From positions 1 through 38,891 of the forward strand of contig JAZNIK010000080.1 of the NCBI GenBank assembly GCA_045577495.1: DNA of 38,891 bases, read 5' to 3'. Position 1 is the stretch's first letter, and each line of letters begins with the position of its first letter. The DNA is from UMGS1279 sp045577495 (lineage in GTDB: Bacteria > Bacillota > Clostridia > Oscillospirales > Acutalibacteraceae). Position numbers and translations under genes: made by a program. Positions 7,431 to 14,019 of this stretch are shown in pieces. A model generated the notes under the pieces. The model saw only the letters and a list, made by a program, of their open reading frames with translations, was not told the origin of the DNA and searched no databases.

Positions 7431-7505
7431 TGGCTGGGATGGCAGGATTCGAACCTACGAATGCAGCAGTCAAAGTGCTGTGTCTTACCGCTTGACGACA
7501 TCCCA
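7431..7505 (-). tRNA. tRNA-Gln (anticodon UUG)
   Basis: The reverse complement reads TGGGATGTCGTCAAGCGGTA and folds into a full cloverleaf. The anticodon loop ACTTTGACT gives UUG, the T arm is GTAGGTTCGAATCCTGC, and the acceptor TGGGATG pairs with CATCCCA. CCA is encoded (7433-7431). The U1-A72 acceptor pair is typical of tRNA-Gln. Confidence 0.96.
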
Positions 7506-7563
7506 ATATTAAATTAGTGGGGAGGAACGAAATTTAGGTTCAACTCACACCCGATAATCAATG

Positions 7564-7641
7564 TGGGGTGGATAATCGGGTTCGAACCGACGACCTCCAG
7601 GGCCACAACCTGGCACTCTAACCAACTGAGCTATATCCACC
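7564..7641 (-). tRNA. tRNA-His (anticodon GUG)
   Basis: The reverse complement begins GTGGATATAGCTCAGTTGG and has anticodon loop GGTTGTGGC (GUG), T arm TCGGTTCGAACCCGA, acceptor TATCCAC, discriminator C and an encoded CCA (7566-7564). The base at 7641 supplies the extra 5' G(-1) opposite C73 that identifies tRNA-His. It lies 58 bp upstream of tRNA-Gln on the same strand and is probably co-transcribed. Confidence 0.96.
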
Positions 7642-7685
7642 ATACATAAGCGTTTATCTCTAAATAGCTCACAAACGCAATATCA

Positions 7686-7713
7686 ATTATAACATTAAAA
7701 GCCGATTTGTCAA
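7686..7713 (-). promoter_or_regulatory. Sigma-A promoter of the tRNA-His/tRNA-Gln unit
   Basis: On the minus strand TTGACA (7713-7708), a 16-bp spacer and TATAAT (7691-7686) lie about 45 bp before the tRNA-His 5' end. Both hexamers are perfect consensus, as expected for a stable-RNA promoter. Confidence 0.85.
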
Positions 7714-7744
7714 GAGATTTTTTTGATATTTTTAAATTTTTTAA

Positions 7745-8455
7745 TTAGCAATTTTTAAGGCACTCGTAAGAGGTTAGGGCGGCATTATCCTCCATATTGC
7801 AACGCAAACGGAAAATAGGGGTGTTTGAAAGCATATCATCTGCCGTTTTTAACATAGAATCCATAAACTCGAAATTTTTAGGTCTTACTGTTTGCTCTAA
7901 GAATTTAACTGTAACGTGGTCATTCACAAGGTCCATTGGCTCGATGGAATTTTGCTCTGCTCTTTCAATAAACACAATAGCGCAAAGGGGGGCAGAGATA
8001 TTATTGTTTAAATCGGTTTTACCACTCCAAGGGGTACCAAAGGCGTAATATTTTCCGTCTATTTTACGAACGACAGGCTTATCATCGTTAACGTATGTTA
8101 CCTTATCACCAAAAACCTTTTTCCATATGCTTGTATGTGTAGATTTGCCAGTACCACTATCGGCAGAAAAACAGTATGCTCTGCCATCCATTTCAATACA
8201 GGAGGAGTGAAGCATCAAACCGTCAAACATTGTTAGTCTGCGGTGAAAAAGGGAGCCGGTTACAAGATATGCAACATCATCTTTTGAAAGATATGGGTAT
8301 TTTTTGTTTATTTCTGTAAGGCGCTCGTCGGTTAAAATAACGGTAATATCAGCCTCGCCAACTGCGTCACTTTCATACTGTTTACCCTGCTTTTCAAGAC
8401 GCTCACATTCGGCATCAATATCTACTATTAAATTGGCAATACAATATCTTTTCAT
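7745..8455 (-). CDS. HPr-kinase-like P-loop protein of unknown target
   Basis: A 236-residue protein with a Walker A motif SADSGTGKST (97-106) after a beta strand, then YVNDDKPVVR (121-130) and FGTPWSGK (139-146). This arrangement is that of the HPrK/PEP-carboxykinase-like kinase fold. The HprK signature that contacts HPr is not visible and the protein is shorter than HprK (about 310), so a role in catabolite control is unlikely. Similar proteins occur as stand-alone genes in Clostridia and sometimes in peptide-modification clusters. No PqqD-like gene, precursor peptide or PTS gene is nearby. Start ATG 8455 follows AGGTGG. The target is unknown; kinase activity is inferred from the fold. Confidence 0.7.
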   Translation of the reverse strand: MKRYCIANLIVDIDAECERLEKQGKQYESDAVGEADITVILTDERLTEINKKYPYLSKDDVAYLVTGSLFHRRLTMFDGLMLHSSCIEMDGRAYCFSADSGTGKSTHTSIWKKVFGDKVTYVNDDKPVVRKIDGKYYAFGTPWSGKTDLNNNISAPLCAIVFIERAEQNSIEPMDLVNDHVTVKFLEQTVRPKNFEFMDSMLKTADDMLSNTPIFRLRCNMEDNAALTSYECLKNC

Positions 8456-8489
8456 TTGTTTTGCCCACCTTTTTATATATTTACATTTT

Positions 8490-8518
8490 ATTTTAACTTA
8501 TTACAACTCTTTTTTCAA
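8490..8518 (-). promoter_or_regulatory. Probable sigma-A promoter of the HPr-kinase-like gene
   Basis: TTGAAA (8518-8513), 17 bp and TAAAAT (8495-8490) on the minus strand precede the gene by about 35 bp. It lies in the 129-bp intergenic space shared with the divergent enolase gene, for which I could not pick a clear promoter. Confidence 0.55.
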
Positions 8519-8584
8519 GACTTTATTGTAATATTTTACTTATAACTGTAAATAATAGGTAAAAATACATCGGGAGAGTGTAAA

Positions 8585-9814
8585 ATGAAAAAGATTACAG
8601 GTGTCAAAGGTTTAGAGGTTTTAGATTCAAGGGGCAACCCAACCGTATTAGCACAGGTGGTGTTATCAGATGGCAGTAGTGGTGTTGCAATAGCTCCATC
8701 GGGCGCTTCAACAGGGGCTTATGAAGCTTGTGAGCTTCGCGACGGTGATGAAAACCGATATGGTGGTAAGGGTGTTTTAAGTGCAGTAAAAAATATCAAT
8801 GAAATTATTGCAGAGCCCCTTTGTGAACTTGAAAGTATTGAACAATCTGTAGTTGATAATTTTTTAATAGAACTTGATTCTACAGAGAATAAAACAAATC
8901 TTGGTGCCAACGCAATGCTTGCAGTTTCAATGGCGGTTGCAAGAGCGGCGGCTGAATCTTATGGATTAGCGCTTTATAAATATTTGGGTGGAATCGGTGC
9001 CAAAACAATGCCGTATCCAATGATGAATATTTTAAACGGCGGTGCACACGCATCAAACAATGTTGATATTCAGGAGTTTATGATTGTTCCAAAGGCGGAA
9101 ACTTTTAGCGAGTCACTTAGAATAGGTAGCGAAATATACCACAGATTAGGCAAAATTTTAGGCGAAAAGGGTTTGCGCTCGGGAGTAGGAGATGAGGGCG
9201 GTTTTGCGCCTGATATCGAGTCGGATAAACAGGCATTAGAACTTATTTGTGAGGCGATTAGCTCGGCGGGATACAACTTTAAAGAGGTAGGCTTAGCTCT
9301 TGACGTTGCCTCAAGCGAATGGTATCGTGATGGAAAATATTTTATGCCAAAGCGTGAGAACCTGGTAACCTCGGATGAGCTTATCAATTTGGTAGAAGAA
9401 CTTTGCAGGGACTTTCCGATAATTTCGGTTGAGGACCCTCTATCCGAGGATGACTGGGATGGTTGGACCAACCTAACCAAAAGGCTTGGCAAAAGGGTGC
9501 AGTTGGTGGGTGATGACCTGTTTGTTACCAACGTTAAAAGATTAAAACACGGAATAGATTTGGGCGCGGGTAATGCGATACTCATAAAACCAAATCAGAT
9601 TGGAACGGTTAGCGAAACGCTATCGGTAATTAAACTGGCAAACGCTAATGGATATAATGCTGTTATTTCACATCGCTCGGGAGAGAGCGAGGACACCTTT
9701 ATTGCAGACTTATCGGTTGCGGTAAACGCAAAAATGATAAAAAGTGGTGCTCCATGCCGAACGGATAGAGTAGCAAAATACAATCGACTTTTGGCCATTG
9801 AAGCAAGTAATTAG
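8585..9814 (+). CDS. eno: Enolase (phosphopyruvate hydratase)
   Basis: The glycolytic enzyme interconverts 2-phosphoglycerate and phosphoenolpyruvate and needs Mg2+. All key residues can be placed: E204 in GDEGGFAPD, metal ligands D240, E283 (VEDPLSEDDW) and D310 (VGDDLF), K335 (ILIKPNQIGT), the ISHRSGESEDT loop (361-371) and K386 (IKSGAPCRTDR). At 409 residues it is about 20 shorter than most bacterial enolases, partly because the usual C-terminal tail after YN-LL-IE is missing. Start ATG 8585 follows GGGAGAG. The gene stands alone and ends at a strong terminator, not in a gap-pgk-tpi-pgm operon. Confidence 0.97.
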   Translation: MKKITGVKGLEVLDSRGNPTVLAQVVLSDGSSGVAIAPSGASTGAYEACELRDGDENRYGGKGVLSAVKNINEIIAEPLCELESIEQSVVDNFLIELDSTENKTNLGANAMLAVSMAVARAAAESYGLALYKYLGGIGAKTMPYPMMNILNGGAHASNNVDIQEFMIVPKAETFSESLRIGSEIYHRLGKILGEKGLRSGVGDEGGFAPDIESDKQALELICEAISSAGYNFKEVGLALDVASSEWYRDGKYFMPKRENLVTSDELINLVEELCRDFPIISVEDPLSEDDWDGWTNLTKRLGKRVQLVGDDLFVTNVKRLKHGIDLGAGNAILIKPNQIGTVSETLSVIKLANANGYNAVISHRSGESEDTFIADLSVAVNAKMIKSGAPCRTDRVAKYNRLLAIEASN

Positions 9815-9823
9815 TTAAAATTC

Positions 9824-9866
9824 AGTGCTGATGAACGGGTTTTTCCTGTTTGTTGGCACTTTTTGT
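9824..9866 (+). terminator. Terminator after eno
   Basis: AGTGCTGATGAACGGG (9824-9839) pairs over 16 bp, including several G-U pairs, with CCTGTTTGTTGGCACT (9845-9860) around a T5 loop. A run of T residues follows. It is ten bases after the eno stop. Confidence 0.9.
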
Positions 9867-9918
9867 TAGAATAATCAAAAAAATATCTATTTATTTTCAC
9901 CTAATTTCGTTAAAACTA

Positions 9919-9947
9919 TTGCAAATTCGAGCAAAATCTAATATAAT
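9919..9947 (+). promoter_or_regulatory. Sigma-A promoter of the proS operon
   Basis: TTGCAA (9919-9924), 17 bp and TATAAT (9942-9947) precede proS by 75 bp. The leader is too short for a T-box and carries no T-box sequence, unlike many Firmicute synthetase genes. Confidence 0.75.
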
Positions 9948-10021
9948 ACTAGAATAGTGTAGTTTGCACTTTTGTAGATTTATTTATTATCGTAATTTAA
10001 AAGCAAGAGGTTTAATGTATT

Positions 10022-11461
10022 ATGGCAAAAAACGAAAAGCTAGTTAAAGATATTACTTCAATGGATGAAGACTTTGCTAAATGGTATACCGATATCGTTA
10101 AAAAGGCAGAGCTTATTGAGTATACAAGCGTAAAGGGTTGTATGGTTATTCGCCCATATGGTTACGCAATATGGGAAAATATGCAACGCATTTTAGACGG
10201 TATGTTTAAAGCAACAGGCCACGAGAATGTTTGTATGCCTATGTTTATCCCCGAGAGTCTTTTGCAAAAAGAAAAGGACCATGTTGAAGGCTTTGCTCCC
10301 GAGGTTGCTTGGGTAACACACGGCGGTAACGAGAAACTTGAGGAGCGTTTATGTGTTCGCCCCACATCAGAAACTCTTTTTTGTGAGCATTATGCAAATA
10401 TAATTCATTCTCACCGCGATTTGCCAAAGCTTTATAATCAGTGGGTAAGCGTAGTTCGTTGGGAGAAAACAACACGCCCCTTCCTTCGTTCAAGGGAGTT
10501 TTTGTGGCAAGAGGGTCACACAATTCACGCAACTGCTAGTGAAGCTATTGAAGAAACCGAGCGTATGCTTAACGTATATGCCGAGTTTTGTGAAAAATAT
10601 CTTGCAATGCCCGTTGTTAAGGGTAAAAAGACCGAGAGCGATAAATTTGCAGGTGCAGAGGCCACCTATGCTATCGAGGCCTTAATGCACGATGGTAAGG
10701 CTTTGCAGGCAGGAACCTCTCACTATTTTGGTGATGGTTTTGCAAGGGCATTCGGTATTCAGTATACAAATAAAGAGAATAAGCAAGAGTATCCCCATCA
10801 GACCTCTTGGGGTGTTACCACCCGTTTAATCGGCGCAATTATTATGACTCATGGTGATGATAATGGCTTGGTTTTACCGCCTGAGGTTGCACCTATTCAG
10901 CTTGTTGTTATTCCTATTGCTTCGCATAAGCCGGGCGTTGTTGAAAAAGCTGAGGAGATTGAAGCAAGACTTCGCTCTGTTTGTCGCGTTAAAACCGATA
11001 AGAGCGACCAATCACCTGGTTGGAAGTTTGCCGAGTATGAAATGAAGGGTGTTCCGCTCCGTTTGGAGATTGGACCTAAGGATATTCAAAATAATCAGTG
11101 TGTTATTGTTCGTCGCGACAATAGAGAAAAGTATTTTGTAAGTCTGGATGAGCTTGAAACAAAGATACCCGAACTATTAAAGGCTGTAAACGATGGTCTT
11201 TATGAAAAGGCGCTAAACAACCGAGAAAATCGTACCTTTGCTTGTACCTCTATTGATGAGATTACCAAAACTCTGTCAGATAATGGCGATGGATTTATCA
11301 AGGCTATGTGGTGTGGTGATGAGACCTGCGAGGACGAGGTTAAAGCAAAAACAGGTGCCGGTTCGCGTTGTATTCCTTTCGAGCAAGAAGAGCTTTCTGA
11401 TAAATGTGTATGCTGTGGTAAACCTGCAAAGCATATGGTTTATTGGGGTAAAGCATATTAA
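10022..11461 (+). CDS. proS: Prolyl-tRNA synthetase, archaeal/eukaryotic-like type (ProS type 3)
   Basis: A class II synthetase that charges tRNA-Pro. The 479-residue length, the opening DEDFAKWYTDIVKKAELIEY and the motif-2 region RPFLRSREFLWQEGHT (152-167) match the eukaryote-like ProRS form. That form lacks the inserted editing domain of the E. coli type. The carboxy end has four cysteines (C431, C436, C462, C465) and a terminal tyrosine (MVYWGKAY), as in the zinc-binding C-terminal domain of this type. Start ATG 10022 follows AAGAGG. It leads a plus-strand run of closely spaced housekeeping genes. Substrate specificity is secure from family resemblance. Confidence 0.97.
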   Translation: MAKNEKLVKDITSMDEDFAKWYTDIVKKAELIEYTSVKGCMVIRPYGYAIWENMQRILDGMFKATGHENVCMPMFIPESLLQKEKDHVEGFAPEVAWVTHGGNEKLEERLCVRPTSETLFCEHYANIIHSHRDLPKLYNQWVSVVRWEKTTRPFLRSREFLWQEGHTIHATASEAIEETERMLNVYAEFCEKYLAMPVVKGKKTESDKFAGAEATYAIEALMHDGKALQAGTSHYFGDGFARAFGIQYTNKENKQEYPHQTSWGVTTRLIGAIIMTHGDDNGLVLPPEVAPIQLVVIPIASHKPGVVEKAEEIEARLRSVCRVKTDKSDQSPGWKFAEYEMKGVPLRLEIGPKDIQNNQCVIVRRDNREKYFVSLDELETKIPELLKAVNDGLYEKALNNRENRTFACTSIDEITKTLSDNGDGFIKAMWCGDETCEDEVKAKTGAGSRCIPFEQEELSDKCVCCGKPAKHMVYWGKAY

Positions 11462-11481
11462 TTTTTGTTGAGGTTATTTTT

Positions 11482-12465
11482 ATGAAAAAAACATTAAGCT
11501 TGGTTTTAACTATATTTTTGTTTCTTGCTTGTTTTACCCTTTCGGGTTGCGGTAGCAAAAAAGGATACGATTATAATTTAGAGGATTATATAACCTTACC
11601 CGAATATAAAAATATCAAGTTAGATACCGATTCGTTAGATTATAAAATGGGTATTTCGTATCAGAATTACTCAAATTTTTTGAATCTAAACGATGATACG
11701 CTTATTACCGAAACTGAACTCACCGAAGGTAAAGTAGAGACTTTGGATAAAGCCGTTATTGATTATGTTGGTAAAAAAGATGGAGTTGCGTTTGAGGGCG
11801 GTACCGCTAGCGATTATGAACTTCAAATCGGTTCATCAAGCTTTATAGCAGGTTTTGAGAGCGGCTTGGTTGGTGTTAAAATAGGGGATACAGTTGACCT
11901 TGATTTAACCTTCCCTGAAAATTATAGCTCTGAGGAACTTGCGGGTGCAGACGTTGTTTTTACAGTAACCGTTAAAAAGGTTGTTCGCCCAAAACTTGCA
12001 GAGCTTACACCCGACGTGCTAAAAAAACTTGGTTTTTCAACTAAAGAAGAGTATGAAAAAGACCTTAAAAACTCATATTTAGATGGCTTTGTTTGGAGTG
12101 ACCTTGTTAATAATACAAAGGTTAAAAAGTATCCCGAAGCAGAGGTAAGCGCCTTTATTGATGATAATATTGAGCAGACCAGACTTCAGGCAGAGGCAAA
12201 TGGCACAACCTTAGAAGGACTTTTGACGCAATACTCTATGACTGAGGAGTTGTATCGTGAGCAGTTAAAACCATATGCTCAGTCTAATGTAACACAAATG
12301 ATGCTTGCATATGCAATCGCTCGTAAGGAGAATATTGAGGTAGAGGATACCGAGGTTGACGAATATATTAAAGAGCAAAATTTGAGCGAAAGTGATTGGC
12401 AAAACGCAAAAGATAATTTGGTTTTAAACGAAGTTAAAGAGTTTGTTATTTCAAACGTTAAATAA
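11482..12465 (+). CDS. Lipoprotein with FKBP-type prolyl isomerase domain, trigger-factor-like
   Basis: A signal peptide with lipobox TLSGC (lipidated C23) indicates a membrane-anchored extracellular protein. Residues about 86-167 form an FKBP-type domain with YELQIGSSSFIAGFESGLVG and DLTFPENY, as in the PPIase domain of trigger factor. The remainder (170-327) resembles the helical chaperone arms of trigger factor. The N-terminal ribosome-binding domain is absent and is replaced by the lipoprotein leader. A role as an extracytoplasmic folding chaperone, comparable to PrsA/SurA-like proteins, is inferred. The gene lies 20 bp after proS and 17 bp before rsmD, so it is probably in the same transcript. 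Confidence 0.85.
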   Translation: MKKTLSLVLTIFLFLACFTLSGCGSKKGYDYNLEDYITLPEYKNIKLDTDSLDYKMGISYQNYSNFLNLNDDTLITETELTEGKVETLDKAVIDYVGKKDGVAFEGGTASDYELQIGSSSFIAGFESGLVGVKIGDTVDLDLTFPENYSSEELAGADVVFTVTVKKVVRPKLAELTPDVLKKLGFSTKEEYEKDLKNSYLDGFVWSDLVNNTKVKKYPEAEVSAFIDDNIEQTRLQAEANGTTLEGLLTQYSMTEELYREQLKPYAQSNVTQMMLAYAIARKENIEVEDTEVDEYIKEQNLSESDWQNAKDNLVLNEVKEFVISNVK

Positions 12466-12482
12466 AATCTAATGGTGGTTTA

Positions 12483-13034
12483 ATGAGAGTAATTACAGGC
12501 ACAGCAAAGGGCAAAAGACTTATAACTGCCGAGGGGAAGGATGTAAGACCTACCCCAGAGCGTGTAAAAGAGGCTTTATTTAGCGCCATACAGTTTGACA
12601 TTGAGGGCAGAACGGTTTTAGACCTTTTTGCAGGTTCTGGTCAGCTTGGCATCGAGGCGCTCAGTCGTGGTGCTGAATATGCGGTTTTTGTTGATAAAAG
12701 TCCCATATCAATAGACCATATTATGAGGAATGTTAAAAACACAGGCTTTGAGGCAAAATCAAAGATAATAAGGGGCGATTTCACCGCAGTTTTGATGGGT
12801 ATGACCACTCAGTTTGATTATGTGTTTTTAGACCCGCCCTATGCATCTGACCTTTTGTTAACGGCTTTAAAGGCGGTTCAAAAGTGTGTTAAAGAGCATG
12901 GAATCATAATTTGTGAGCATCCAAAAGAACAACAAATGCCCGAAGAAATAAATGCATTTATTCTTAAAAGAGAGTATCGATACGGCAAAATAGTCCTTTC
13001 GGTTTATCATAGAAAGGGTGAGGAAAATGAATAA
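12483..13034 (+). CDS. rsmD: 16S rRNA (guanine(966)-N(2))-methyltransferase
   Basis: The 183-residue Rossmann methyltransferase has the RsmD opening MRVITGTAKGKRL, the segment RPTPERVKEALFSAI, SAM-binding DLFAGSGQLGIEA (47-59) and the amino-methylating motif LDPPY (116-120). It methylates G966 of 16S rRNA during small-subunit assembly. The gene overlaps coaD by 8 bases; rsmD-coaD adjacency is common in Firmicutes and supports both calls. No unusual feature. Confidence 0.95.
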   Translation: MRVITGTAKGKRLITAEGKDVRPTPERVKEALFSAIQFDIEGRTVLDLFAGSGQLGIEALSRGAEYAVFVDKSPISIDHIMRNVKNTGFEAKSKIIRGDFTAVLMGMTTQFDYVFLDPPYASDLLLTALKAVQKCVKEHGIIICEHPKEQQMPEEINAFILKREYRYGKIVLSVYHRKGEENE

Positions 13035-13518
13035 TATTATCGCAGTTTGTCCCGGTAGCTTTGACCCCGTAACTGTTGGCCATATTGACATTATTCGCAG
13101 AGCAGCGCAAATGTTTAATAAGGTAGTTGTGGTTGTTATGCAAAACAAGGCAAAATTACCCAGCTTTACGGTGGATGAGCGAATTGAAATGCTAAAACTA
13201 GCAACTCAGGATATTGATAATGTTACGGTAGATGCATATGACGGATTGTTGGCGCAGTATACCAAAGATATCGGGGCAGGCGCCATTGTTAAGGGTCTTC
13301 GTGCTATGTCTGATTTTGAATACGAATTTCAGATGGCACTAACCAATAAAAAACTCAACCCCGCTACTGAAACAGTTTTTTTAACCACTAAGGCTGAGAA
13401 TATGTATTTAAGCTCTAGTATGGTTAAGCAAATTGGCAGTATGGGTGGAGTTATTTCGGACTTTGTTCCGAAAATGATTCATGATAAAATAGTAGACCGA
13501 TTAAAAGAAAGGAAGTAA
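13027..13518 (+). CDS. coaD: Phosphopantetheine adenylyltransferase
   Basis: This enzyme transfers AMP from ATP to 4'-phosphopantetheine in coenzyme A synthesis. The nucleotidyltransferase motif CPGSFDPVTVGHIDII lies at residues 8-23, and the second motif reads YLSSSMVKQI, where most homologues have ISSTMVR. The frame is open from GTG 13018, but ATG 13027 begins right before the conserved core and has AGGGTGAGG just upstream, giving 163 residues, normal for CoaD. It overlaps the end of rsmD. Confidence 0.95.
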   Translation: MNNIIAVCPGSFDPVTVGHIDIIRRAAQMFNKVVVVVMQNKAKLPSFTVDERIEMLKLATQDIDNVTVDAYDGLLAQYTKDIGAGAIVKGLRAMSDFEYEFQMALTNKKLNPATETVFLTTKAENMYLSSSMVKQIGSMGGVISDFVPKMIHDKIVDRLKERK

Positions 13519-13523
13519 GAAAT

Positions 13524-13994
13524 ATGAACATGGAAGAAATGCTTGAACAAATTGACGAAGCGTTAGAAACAGGTGTAAAATTACCCGGCAAAAGAACAGT
13601 TGTTGACGTTGAGAAAATCCGCGCAATGATTGATGACCTCCGCCTTAATATGCCTAGCGAGATTAAGCAGGCAAGAGGCATCGTTGCAGACCGCGCAGAT
13701 ATTATCACAACTGCAAAGAAAGAGGCAGACTCCATCATCAGAAACGCTGAGGAGCGCGCAAAGGCTTTGGTAGCCCAAGAGGAAATTACCCGCCTTGCTC
13801 AAGAAAAAGCAGGTGAGATTATTTCTGCAGCTCAAACAAAGAGTCGTGAGATGCGTAAGGCTGCACAGGATTTTGTTGATGATTTAATGCGTAGAGCAGA
13901 TGATGGTCTCACTGCAAATCTTGCAGAGATTCGTAAAACTCGTGCTTCTTTAAAGCAACAAATCCCTCAGGCACAAAGCGCACAGGGTAAATAA
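13524..13994 (+). CDS. Conserved coiled-coil protein, V/F-ATPase peripheral-stalk-like
   Basis: A 156-residue, highly charged, almost entirely helical protein rich in Ala, Glu, Lys and Arg, with no signal peptide or membrane segment. Residues about 55-145 look like a continuous coiled coil with repeated AKKEADSIIRNAEERAKALV-type heptads. This resembles the peripheral-stalk or subunit H/DivIVA-like style. No ATP synthase gene is nearby, so that resemblance may only reflect coiled-coil composition. It follows coaD by 5 bp (RBS AAAGGAAG) and precedes alaS by 25 bp. Proteins of this sort after coaD are, as far as I recall, common in Clostridia; the function is unknown. Confidence 0.6.
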   Translation: MNMEEMLEQIDEALETGVKLPGKRTVVDVEKIRAMIDDLRLNMPSEIKQARGIVADRADIITTAKKEADSIIRNAEERAKALVAQEEITRLAQEKAGEIISAAQTKSREMRKAAQDFVDDLMRRADDGLTANLAEIRKTRASLKQQIPQAQSAQGK

Positions 13995-14019
13995 GTTATT
14001 AGTTTTTGAGGTGTTTTAA

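Noticed and set aside
7189..7517. Plus-strand open frames of 74 and 76 codons across the repeat and tRNA-Gln
   Set aside because: They translate the antisense strand of tRNA-Gln (giving a WLGWQDSNLR-type peptide) and hairpin repeats. This is a familiar source of false genes.
9070..9585. 171-codon antisense frame inside eno
   Set aside because: It lies wholly within a well-supported enolase gene, has serine-rich composition typical of a reverse-strand shadow, and lacks a ribosome binding site.
9948..10021. T-box or other riboswitch in the proS leader (and before alaS)
   Set aside because: The leader is about 70 bases and has no GGGTGGTACCGCGG-like sequence; the alaS gap is only 25 bp.
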